In this document: positions 26,522-33,629 of the stretch, one piece after another
Layout of the letters: each line of letters begins with the position of its first letter
Numbering within the stretch: the first letter of the stretch is position 1
From: an uncultured Cryomorphaceae bacterium
GTDB taxonomy: Bacteria; Bacteroidota; Bacteroidia; Flavobacteriales; Schleiferiaceae
NCBI GenBank assembly: GCA_913009655.1
Contig: CAJVWI010000016.1
Location: 1 to 45,063, forward strand
Reading direction: 5' to 3'
DNA: 45,063 bases
The notes under the pieces: model-generated
Told to the model about the DNA's origin: nothing
What the model saw: the letters and a program-made list of their open reading frames with translations, nothing else
Databases searched by the model: none
Made by a program: the position numbers and the translations under genes

Positions 26522-27256
26522 TTAAAAAAGATAACCTATTTTAAATCCCAGTAACACCCCTAGAGTGGGATATTCCAGCTGATTTATTTGTGCTTCTGCT
26601 ACTAAATCGCCAGTATTTGGATCGATAGTTTGAAATATTGACACTGTGTCCCATGTAATATAGCGTTGCGAGATACCAGCATAGAGATCAATTAAAATTC
26701 TGTCTGATGAACGGATATGATATCCTGCAATCAGACCTATATCTATGAATAGCTTAGTGGCTTTTTGAGAGAAATTTTCTTGAGGGAGAATTTTGGAGTA
26801 AGGCCTATTTTTATAATCTATTCCGACATATAATCCATTGTTGTATGAGTTGCCTTCTGGGAAAATTTTTATCGTTGCATTATGACTAAGACTTATAGTA
26901 TTTCTCAGATAACCGTTGGGGTTCGAGTAAAAGTTATTGGCCCCAAAAACAAGTTGATCCATGTGATTATTGGTAGTCAGACCAAGGCCAGCCTCGAGGG
27001 TAATAAATGGATTGATTCTAATTTCATATCCCATTGGAAATTCACCGATGAAAAATGGCAAGAAATTATACTTAATACAATTAGTATATTTTTCTTTGGC
27101 ATTGGATTTGTTCTTAAATTTTTTGTAATTCCTTGAGTTACTGTAGAATTCTCCTGTTTCTACATTTCGCTTTTTAACAATAACTTCTTGAGCCGTGATT
27201 TGCGAGACAAGGAAGAAACAGTAAAAGAAAAGAAAAGTATAAAATTGCCGTATCAT
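26522..27256 (-). CDS. Outer-membrane beta-barrel protein, unknown function
   Basis: I choose the ATG at 27256 because it opens a signal peptide (MIRQFYTFLFFYCF...ITAQ). The frame extends to 27289 without family support. The protein has 244 residues. Residues ~22-55 are a basic linker. From ~56 on, alternating strands (FFIGEFPMGYEIRINPFITLEAGLGLT; LFIDIGLIAGYHIR; ILIDLYAGISQRYI) end in LGVLLGFKIGYLF, with the terminal phenylalanine expected of an outer-membrane barrel. It resembles small porin-like or DUF3575-type Bacteroidota barrels. Convergent with queA, divergent from the 27300 gene. Confidence 0.7.
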   Translation of the reverse strand: MIRQFYTFLFFYCFFLVSQITAQEVIVKKRNVETGEFYSNSRNYKKFKNKSNAKEKYTNCIKYNFLPFFIGEFPMGYEIRINPFITLEAGLGLTTNNHMDQLVFGANNFYSNPNGYLRNTISLSHNATIKIFPEGNSYNNGLYVGIDYKNRPYSKILPQENFSQKATKLFIDIGLIAGYHIRSSDRILIDLYAGISQRYITWDTVSIFQTIDPNTGDLVAEAQINQLEYPTLGVLLGFKIGYLF

Positions 27257-27276
27257 ATAATAGAATCGTTTCTTTG
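27245..27276 (+). promoter_or_regulatory. Putative promoter of the 27300 gene, overlapping a CTTTGCAAAG palindrome
   Basis: TTG (27245-27247), 21 bases, then TTTCTTTG (27269-27276), one mismatch from TAnnTTTG. The -7 element enters the palindrome CTTTGCAAAG (27272-27281). Read on the other strand, that palindrome gives AATCTTTG for the divergent barrel gene, so the two directions may share the same core. Confidence 0.45.
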
Positions 27277-27299
27277 CAAAGATTACCAAAACCCTGCCA

Positions 27300-28865
27300 A
27301 TGTCTCGTATTTTAATTAAAATATTAATTTTCTTTCTCCTTCCAGAGGTTCTTTTAGCTCAACTTCCATCGTATGATTTGGAATGGAGTACTAATTATAG
27401 GTATCGCGATGTTTTTACGAGTAAAGTCGTTGATTTAGACTCTAACTTTTTTTATACTCTAGGCTTTAAGTCTGGTCTTTTAATTACAAATAAGTGGTAC
27501 TTAGCAAAATATAATAGAAAAAAATCAAAACAAATTTGGCAATTAGAGGTAGAACGAATTATATACCAAGGAATCCCAACAGACCTTCTTTCGGCGCATA
27601 TAGTTAATGGTCACTTTTATTTGTTTTTAGAAGCGTACAACCCAAGAGATGATAAAAAACATCTTCTTCTTCAGGTTTTTGATAAAAATGGGGACTCTAA
27701 AGAATTAAAACTTGTAGAAAGTGTGGATTCCAAACGACGCAATCACGGGAATTTTAGGATACAATTTTCAGAGGATCGAACGAATTTCTTAATATTTTCA
27801 AGTCCCGCATTTGGCGTTAGACAGCCAGAGAGATTTGCAATATCGGTTTATGGTGTGGATTTACAATTGAAGTGGTCAAAAGACATTCAACTAGATGTTT
27901 TAGATAGATATATGAATATCAATAAGATTGATCTAAGCAATTCAGGTGAAGTATATCTTATTGCGAAAAAAACAATCCCAAAACGCTCTTTAAGTGATAC
28001 ATGGAATTGGGGAATGCCCAACTCTGAATATATCATTTATAAAGTTGTAGGTCAAACTGACGAACTAAAGAAAATTAATTTAGGTTTGAATAACGTCTTC
28101 GTTACAAATATGGGTCTAGAGCTAGATTTCTCAGATAATTTAGTAGCTATTGGTGGATTTTATTCGGAAAGAGGATATCGCAATTCATCTATAAAGGGTA
28201 TGTTTTATGTGACATTAGATCAGACTACAAATAAAAATTACTCGAAAGAGATAGTTCCTTTTCGATCGGAATTCATTGACGGGTTTAGAATGCTAGGGCG
28301 ATCAAGAGGTGGGAAAGAGATAAGAGAGGATTTTGTTTTCAGACATTTTCTTCACCGCTCAGACGGCGGGGCATACATTATCGCTGAAGATTATGAAATG
28401 GAAGTTCGCACACAGCAAACCAGAAATGGCACTATTACCAATTACTATTACTATTATAATGATATTATTGCTTTTGGAGTTTCTCCATTAGGCGAGATAG
28501 AGTGGTCTGGACATATTCCAAAACGCCAATATTCAAAGAATGATGGAGGCCATGCAAGTGGTTATTTGCCATTAGTTGATGGAAAGCAGTTACATATTTT
28601 ATTTAATGATCATCCTTCAAATATGAAGAGGTTTGGCGACCGCAGACCAATCTCAGTGAGAAATTTTAGACGATCAAATTTTGTTGCTGTTTCTATAAAT
28701 GAAGATTCTGAAATGCATTATAATGTGCTTTATAGTAATGCTAAAGAGGCTGTTATGACCTTGCCAAAACGGAGCTCAAGTAATGAGTCTTTACAAAAAG
28801 ATGCAGTGCTGTTTTCAGCAAGAAATTCGAAAATACAATTTGGAAGCTTTTTACATCATAAATAA
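27300..28865 (+). CDS. Secreted protein of unknown function, propeller-like
   Basis: A 521-residue protein with a signal peptide (MSRILIKILIFFLLPEVLLA). The body is beta-rich, with repeated patterns of strand plus Asp/Asn turn (KYNRKKSKQIWQLEV; LLQVFDKNGDSKELKL; VYGVDLQLKWSKDIQL; DIIAFGVSPLGEIEW). It looks like a degenerate beta-propeller such as those of the PQQ/WD class. I recognise no catalytic motif and no T9SS tail, so it is probably periplasmic or outer-membrane associated. A tyrosine-rich run (NYYYYYND) is notable. Its stop overlaps the rlmN start (TAATG), which couples it to an rRNA methyltransferase without an obvious functional link. Confidence 0.65.
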   Translation: MSRILIKILIFFLLPEVLLAQLPSYDLEWSTNYRYRDVFTSKVVDLDSNFFYTLGFKSGLLITNKWYLAKYNRKKSKQIWQLEVERIIYQGIPTDLLSAHIVNGHFYLFLEAYNPRDDKKHLLLQVFDKNGDSKELKLVESVDSKRRNHGNFRIQFSEDRTNFLIFSSPAFGVRQPERFAISVYGVDLQLKWSKDIQLDVLDRYMNINKIDLSNSGEVYLIAKKTIPKRSLSDTWNWGMPNSEYIIYKVVGQTDELKKINLGLNNVFVTNMGLELDFSDNLVAIGGFYSERGYRNSSIKGMFYVTLDQTTNKNYSKEIVPFRSEFIDGFRMLGRSRGGKEIREDFVFRHFLHRSDGGAYIIAEDYEMEVRTQQTRNGTITNYYYYYNDIIAFGVSPLGEIEWSGHIPKRQYSKNDGGHASGYLPLVDGKQLHILFNDHPSNMKRFGDRRPISVRNFRRSNFVAVSINEDSEMHYNVLYSNAKEAVMTLPKRSSSNESLQKDAVLFSARNSKIQFGSFLHHK

Positions 28866-29926
28866 TGAGTGAAAAAAAGAATTTACGTAGTCTCTCAAAG
28901 GAAGATCTTCAAGGTGTTTTTAGGGATTGGGGTGAGCCAAATTTTAGATCGGATCAAGTATATGACTGGATTTGGGCGAAAGGAGTCAAAAGTATTGAGG
29001 AGATGCGAAACATCCCTAAGCAGATAATCGCACGCTTGGATGAAATTTATTTTATCAGACCCATTGCATTTGATAATATTCAAAAGAGTTCAGATGGTAC
29101 TATAAAGAATGCAGTCCTTTTACGAGATGGACTTATCGTTGAGTCTGTCTTAATTCCAACTGATAAAAGAATAACAGCATGTGTTTCAAGTCAAGTAGGA
29201 TGTAGTTTAAATTGTGCATTTTGTGCAACAGCGAAGTTGAAAAGGATGCGAAACTTAGATCCTGATGAAATATATGATCAGGTTTTATCCATTCACAACC
29301 AAGGAATACAAAATTTTGGTCGTCCGCTTACAAATATTGTTTTTATGGGGATGGGCGAACCACTTATGAATTACCAGAATGTCTTGACGGCAATTAAAAA
29401 AATAACTGAACCAGAAGGCCTTAATTTCTCTCCCAGGAGAATCACATTAAGTACGGTGGGACTGCCAAAAATGATTAAACGATTGGCCGATGATAAAGTT
29501 AAATTTAATCTTGCGGTCAGTTTGCATTCGGCAAGAGATGACATAAGGTCTGCTGTAATGCCGATAAATGACTCTGCTCCGATAGCTGAATTAACAGAAT
29601 CATTAGATTATTGGTATAAAATGACAAGAAGAAAGATAACTTTTGAATATGTAGTTTGGAAAGGGATAAATGACAAAGCTGAAGATATTAAAGCTCTTGT
29701 AGGTCTTTGTAAACGGATTCCGTCAAAGGTTAATTTAATTGAATATAATGCCATTGGGGACGATAGATTTCAGCAAGCAGATGAGAAGACAATTGACGCG
29801 TATCAATTTGCTTTGAATCAAAATGGAGTTTCCGTAAATGTCAGGAAATCAAGAGGAAAAGATATCGATGCTGCATGCGGGCAACTAGCGAACAAAAGTG
29901 ATATTGCAATCTCAAAAGAAATATAA
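28865..29926 (+). CDS. rlmN: Dual-specificity 23S rRNA A2503 / tRNA A37 C2-methyltransferase RlmN
   Basis: A radical-SAM enzyme that methylates C2 of adenine 2503 in 23S rRNA and A37 in some tRNAs. The iron-sulfur motif is C113-SLN-C117-AF-C120. C338 near the C-terminus (DIDAACGQL) matches the methyl-carrying cysteine (C355 in E. coli). Other family blocks: NIVFMGMGEPLMNYQNV, SPRRITLSTVGL, NLAVSLHSA and FEYVVWKGIND. Length 353 is normal. The start overlaps the preceding gene by one base. Confidence 0.97.
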   Translation: MSEKKNLRSLSKEDLQGVFRDWGEPNFRSDQVYDWIWAKGVKSIEEMRNIPKQIIARLDEIYFIRPIAFDNIQKSSDGTIKNAVLLRDGLIVESVLIPTDKRITACVSSQVGCSLNCAFCATAKLKRMRNLDPDEIYDQVLSIHNQGIQNFGRPLTNIVFMGMGEPLMNYQNVLTAIKKITEPEGLNFSPRRITLSTVGLPKMIKRLADDKVKFNLAVSLHSARDDIRSAVMPINDSAPIAELTESLDYWYKMTRRKITFEYVVWKGINDKAEDIKALVGLCKRIPSKVNLIEYNAIGDDRFQQADEKTIDAYQFALNQNGVSVNVRKSRGKDIDAACGQLANKSDIAISKEI

Positions 29927-29928
29927 AA

Positions 29929-29960
29929 TTGAATAGTTCCGTTACACATGCGTAATTTTG
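29929..29960 (+). promoter_or_regulatory. Promoter of the mrp-nfu-fnr-fdx unit with overlapping palindrome
   Basis: TTG (29929-29931), 21 bases, then TAATTTTG (29953-29960), a perfect TAnnTTTG. The mrp ATG follows only 7 bases after the -7 element, so the message would be nearly leaderless. The spacer contains TTACACATGCGTAA (29942-29955), a 14-base imperfect palindrome running into the -7 element, where a repressor could act. Confidence 0.6.
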
Positions 29961-29967
29961 ATTTTAT

Positions 29968-31107
29968 ATGTTGACAAAAGCAAAAATTCAAGAGGCATTA
30001 GGTGAGATTGAAAATGCTTCTGGAAAAGGATTATTAATTCAGTCTAATGGGCTCCGCAATATCCAGATCCTAGGAAATGAAGTAGTTGTAGATGTGATCT
30101 GTGATAGCCCGGTTTTACATCAGAAAAAAAAGTTTGAAGTTTCCATTCTACAGGCAATTCATGCTAAAGTAGACGTGAAATTACAGGTCAAAATAAATTT
30201 AATAATTGAATCGCCTGAAAAGCCAGTTAAAGATCAAATTAAGGGTAAACCAATTCCTGGAGTTCAACATGTCATTGCTGTAGCTTCAGGTAAGGGTGGT
30301 GTTGGTAAATCGACAGTTACCGCTAATATGGCAGTCACGTTATCAAAAATGGGATTTCAGGTTGGGATTTTAGATGCTGATATTTACGGTCCAAGCATGC
30401 CATTAATGATGGACCTTGTAAGTGATAGGCCAGGTGGGATTGAAGTAGATGGCGTAAGGAAAATGGAGCCAGTAGAGTCTTATGGGGTTAAAGTAATGTC
30501 AATAGGATTTTTTGCGGGCACAGATCAGGCTGTAGTGTGGAGAGGGCCAATGGCAACAAAAGCATTAAATCAGATGATATCTGAGACATTTTGGGGTGAT
30601 CTTGACTTTTTACTCATAGATCTTCCTCCGGGAACGGGAGATATTCATTTAAGTATGGTTCAAGCGTTACCCATTACCGGAGCAGTAGTTGTAAGTACTC
30701 CACAACCCATAGCTTTAGCTGATGCAAGAAAAGGTGTTGGAATGTTTCAAATGGAGGCAATAAATGTCCCAGTTTTGGGGATAATAGAAAATATGTCATA
30801 CTTCACTCCGGATGAGTTGCCGGAAAATAAATATTATTTGTTTGGTAAAGAGGGAGCTCAAGATTTAGCCAACGAAATAGATGTTCCCTTTTTAGGTGAA
30901 TTGCCGATTATTCAGAGTATTCGCGAAGCGAGCGATGTGGGCCATCCTGCTGCTTTGCAACTTGAAGGTGAGGTTCCATTAGCTTTTGAAAAAATAACTC
31001 AGAATATTATGATTGCTCTTGCTAACAGAGTAGAGAATCTCCCCCCATCAGAAGCTGTAAGAATCACAACAATGGCTGGATGTCAGACATCAAAACGAGA
31101 AGTATGA
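29968..31107 (+). CDS. mrp: Mrp/ApbC-family P-loop ATPase, iron-sulfur cluster carrier type
   Basis: A 379-residue protein. Residues 1-~85 are a DUF59/SufT-like domain and residues ~98-360 are the Mrp ATPase with deviant Walker A SGKGGVGKST (107-116), DADIYGPSMP and LIDLPPGTGD. Relatives carry or load [4Fe-4S] clusters onto target proteins. The C-terminal CxxC that binds the cluster in ApbC is absent: the matching segment reads ENMSYFTPDELPENKYYLFGKEG, and only two cysteines exist in the whole protein (C45 and one in TMAGC near the end). I recall this variant as typical of Bacteroidota. The stop overlaps the Nfu start by 4 bases. Confidence 0.93.
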   Translation: MLTKAKIQEALGEIENASGKGLLIQSNGLRNIQILGNEVVVDVICDSPVLHQKKKFEVSILQAIHAKVDVKLQVKINLIIESPEKPVKDQIKGKPIPGVQHVIAVASGKGGVGKSTVTANMAVTLSKMGFQVGILDADIYGPSMPLMMDLVSDRPGGIEVDGVRKMEPVESYGVKVMSIGFFAGTDQAVVWRGPMATKALNQMISETFWGDLDFLLIDLPPGTGDIHLSMVQALPITGAVVVSTPQPIALADARKGVGMFQMEAINVPVLGIIENMSYFTPDELPENKYYLFGKEGAQDLANEIDVPFLGELPIIQSIREASDVGHPAALQLEGEVPLAFEKITQNIMIALANRVENLPPSEAVRITTMAGCQTSKREV

Positions 31108-31346
31108 GTGATATAAAAGAAAGAATAGAATCAGCATTACAGGAAATAAGACCATTTCTTCAAAATGATGGTGGTGATATAAAACTTCATAGTATTGTTA
31201 ATGATATTGAGGTTAGGGTAGTTTTACTGGGTGCTTGTTTGGGCTGCTCAGTTAATAAAATGACCTTAGAAAATGGAGTAGAGGTGGCAATAAAGAAATT
31301 TGCCCCTGAAATCGAAAGGGTTATTCACGTAACTGATCAGTCATAA
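31104..31346 (+). CDS. NifU C-terminal-domain (Nfu) iron-sulfur scaffold
   Basis: An 80-residue protein consisting only of the Nfu domain: RPFLQNDGGDIKL then LLGACLGCSVNKMTLENGVE, with the CLGC pair that bridges a [4Fe-4S] cluster between two monomers. The ATG at 31104 overlaps the mrp stop (ATGA). A longer frame begins 8 codons earlier (31080) with a partly duplicated MSDIK sequence, but the overlapping ATGA start matches the family length better. Paired with mrp it forms a scaffold-plus-carrier module. Confidence 0.93.
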   Translation: MSDIKERIESALQEIRPFLQNDGGDIKLHSIVNDIEVRVVLLGACLGCSVNKMTLENGVEVAIKKFAPEIERVIHVTDQS

Positions 31347-31378
31347 TTAACTATTTTTTTACATTATTAAAATAAAAA

Positions 31379-32434
31379 ATGGTTAGAACAGATATATTAA
31401 TTATTGGAGCTGGTCCTGTTGGCTTATTTACTGTTTTTGAAGCAGGTCTGTTGAAGATGAAATGCCATCTTATTGATGTTTTACCTAAACCGGGAGGTCA
31501 ATGTTCTGAGCTTTATCCGAAAAAACCTATCTATGATATTCCAGGATATCCAGAGATTCTTGCAGATGAATTAACAAATAAATTATTAGAGCAATCTAAG
31601 CAGTTTGAGCCCGGATTTACTCTTGGTGAGCGGGCAGAAAGTTTAAACCGCGAAGAAGATGGTTCTTTTACTGTTATTACAAATAAAGGAACTGTTCATA
31701 AGGCTCCTATTGTTGTTATCGCCGGGGGGCTAGGAAGCTTTGAGCCAAGGAAGCCCAATATACCCATCATTGAAAAGTTTGAAAATAAAGGAGTTCACTA
31801 CTTCATTCAAGATCCAGAAATTTTTCGAGATAAAAAGGTAGCTATTGCTGGGGGAGGGGACTCAGCATTGGATTGGACTATTCTTTTGTCTGAAATAGCT
31901 TCGGAAGTTACTCTAATTCATAGAAGTAATGAGTTTCGAGGTGCGTTAAGCTCCGTCGAAAAAGTCCAACAACTAAAAGATGCAAAACGGGTTAATGTTA
32001 AAACCTCTGCACAGGTTGTTAATTTAATGGGGTCAGAGTATCTCGAGTCTATATTAATTGATCAATCGAATCATCCTCAAAAGGAGCTTGAGGTAGATCA
32101 TTTCATACCATTATTTGGCCTCTTGCCCAAATTAGGCCCAATTTCAAATTGGGGACTTGAGATTGAAAAAAACGCAATCAAAGTCAATAATTCTTTAGAT
32201 TATCAAACAAATATTCCAGGAGTTTTTGCGGTAGGTGATGTAAACATCTATCCAGGGAAGTTGAAGCTAATTTTATGCGGTTTTCATGAGGCAACAGTCA
32301 TGTGCCAGTATGCTTTTAAAATTATAAATCCAGAAAAAAGATTTCTATTGAAATATACCACAGTAACGGGGGTTAATGGATTTGATGGCAGTTCTAAATC
32401 AACCCCAAAGTCAATAGTAAAAAAAATACAATAG
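31379..32434 (+). CDS. Ferredoxin-NADP(+) reductase, thioredoxin-reductase-like
   Basis: A 351-residue flavoprotein of the TrxR-like FNR class (YumC type). It has an FAD-binding GAGPVG near the N-terminus, PGGQCSELYPKKPIYDIPGYP, the NAD(P)-binding motif AIAGGGDSALDW and a C-terminal FAVGDVNIYPGKLKLI. The CxxC redox pair of thioredoxin reductases is missing, as expected for FNR. It passes electrons between NADPH and ferredoxin. The next gene, overlapping by one base, is a ferredoxin, so the pair is a ready-made electron chain, probably serving the Fe-S assembly genes upstream. Confidence 0.93.
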   Translation: MVRTDILIIGAGPVGLFTVFEAGLLKMKCHLIDVLPKPGGQCSELYPKKPIYDIPGYPEILADELTNKLLEQSKQFEPGFTLGERAESLNREEDGSFTVITNKGTVHKAPIVVIAGGLGSFEPRKPNIPIIEKFENKGVHYFIQDPEIFRDKKVAIAGGGDSALDWTILLSEIASEVTLIHRSNEFRGALSSVEKVQQLKDAKRVNVKTSAQVVNLMGSEYLESILIDQSNHPQKELEVDHFIPLFGLLPKLGPISNWGLEIEKNAIKVNNSLDYQTNIPGVFAVGDVNIYPGKLKLILCGFHEATVMCQYAFKIINPEKRFLLKYTTVTGVNGFDGSSKSTPKSIVKKIQ

Positions 32435-32769
32435 TGGATAAGTCAACTGTCAAAATACATATTACTGACAGATCTGGATTGAGCCACCTCATAGATGCTC
32501 CGACTGATATGGGAATGAACCTAATGGAAGTTATTCGTTCCTATGAATTGGAAGATGAGGGCACTGTTGGGATATGCGGGGGCATGTCGATGTGTGCTTC
32601 ATGTCAATGCTATATTAATTCTCCTCATGATTTAAAAATCCCATCTCAAGAGGAGAGATTGATGCTCTCAGAAGCATTTAATATTCAAGAGAATAGCAGA
32701 CTGTCATGTCAGATTTTTATTTCTAACGATCTTGATGGTTTAAAACTCACAATTGCTCCTGGGGAATAG
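32434..32769 (+). CDS. fdx: ISC-type (adrenodoxin-like) [2Fe-2S] ferredoxin
   Basis: A 111-residue ferredoxin. Cluster ligands C48, C54, C57 and C92 follow the C-x5-C-x2-C...C pattern (GICGGMSMCASC; RLSCQI) of adrenodoxin/Fdx proteins that donate electrons in Fe-S cluster assembly. It starts at GTG, overlapping the reductase stop (TAGTG). There is no signal peptide, so it is cytoplasmic. It ends the mrp-nfu-fnr-fdx unit. Confidence 0.93.
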   Translation: MDKSTVKIHITDRSGLSHLIDAPTDMGMNLMEVIRSYELEDEGTVGICGGMSMCASCQCYINSPHDLKIPSQEERLMLSEAFNIQENSRLSCQIFISNDLDGLKLTIAPGE

Positions 32770-32815
32770 TTGGTTAAAAATTTTAGAGTTCTTTTTTAAA
32801 AAAGAAGGATGCCAT

Positions 32816-32823
32816 TATCTTTG
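32816..32823 (+). promoter_or_regulatory. Putative -7 element upstream of the YebC gene
   Basis: TATCTTTG is a perfect TAnnTTTG. At 21 bases upstream there is TTT (32792-32794) instead of TTG. The leader would be about 75 bases. The 134-base gap also contains AT-only self-complementary stretches (TTCTTTTTTAAAAAAGAA at about 32790-32807) that could be a weak terminator for fdx. Confidence 0.4.
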
Positions 32824-32903
32824 GTTCAATTCAGCTGATATTTCTCTATTTATTAAAAATAAGAAAGAGAAAACAGGTAATATTTTATCCAATCGGAATT
32901 AAT

Positions 32904-33629
32904 ATGGGACGAGCGTTCGAATATAGGAAAGCGAGAAAAATGAAACGGTGGTCATCAATGGCTAAAGTGTTCACCAGAATTTCAAAGGATATAATAATGG
33001 CCGTAAAGGCAAGCGGCCCCAGCCCGGAGGCTAATAGTCGTTTAAAGGCATTAATTCAAAATGCTAGGGATGCAAATATGCCAAAAGACAATGTCGAAAG
33101 AGCTATAAAGCGAGCTGTGTCTCGAGATCAAGCAGATTATAAAGAAGTTGTCTATGAAGGCTATGCTCCTCATGGTATCGCAGTAATTGTAGAAACGGCA
33201 ACAGATAATAATACTCGAACTGTTGCCAATGTAAGATCTTATTTCAATAAGTGCAATGGAAGTTTAGGTACAAGTGGCAGTGTGGAATTTATGTTCGAAA
33301 GAAAATGTTATTTTAAAATAGTTCAGGAGAAAATAGACCTTGAGGAATTTGAATTTGAAATGATTGATTTTGGAGTTGAGGAAATATTTCAAGAATATGA
33401 TCAAGAAAAGGAGATAAAATCATTAATGATTTATGCTCCATTTTCGGATTTCGGATCTATTGCAAAGGTATTAGAGGAAAGAGGCCATGAGATTCTAAAT
33501 TCTGGTTTTGAGAGAATCCCGATGGATACAAAGAAAATGAATATCGATCAACACGCAGAAGTGGATAAATTGCTTGAAAAAATTGAAGAGGATGAGGATG
33601 TGCAAGCTGTTTATCATAATATGGTATAA
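32904..33629 (+). CDS. YebC/PmpR-family DNA-binding or translation-associated protein
   Basis: A 241-residue cytoplasmic protein with family blocks MGRAFEYRKARKMKRWSSMAK, DANMPKDNVERAIKRA, YEGYAPHGIAVIVE, TDNNTRTVANVRSYF and an acidic C-terminus. YebC proteins have been described as transcriptional regulators, and more recently as factors helping ribosomes at proline-rich stretches; which applies here is not visible. Full-length. Its stop overlaps the S9 peptidase start by one base (TAATG). Confidence 0.95.
   Translation: MGRAFEYRKARKMKRWSSMAKVFTRISKDIIMAVKASGPSPEANSRLKALIQNARDANMPKDNVERAIKRAVSRDQADYKEVVYEGYAPHGIAVIVETATDNNTRTVANVRSYFNKCNGSLGTSGSVEFMFERKCYFKIVQEKIDLEEFEFEMIDFGVEEIFQEYDQEKEIKSLMIYAPFSDFGSIAKVLEERGHEILNSGFERIPMDTKKMNIDQHAEVDKLLEKIEEDEDVQAVYHNMV

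Noticed and set aside
31080-31104. Upstream start of the Nfu protein with duplicated MSDIK
   Set aside because: The ATGA overlap at 31104 matches family length. The extra eight residues are encoded by the end of mrp and look accidental.
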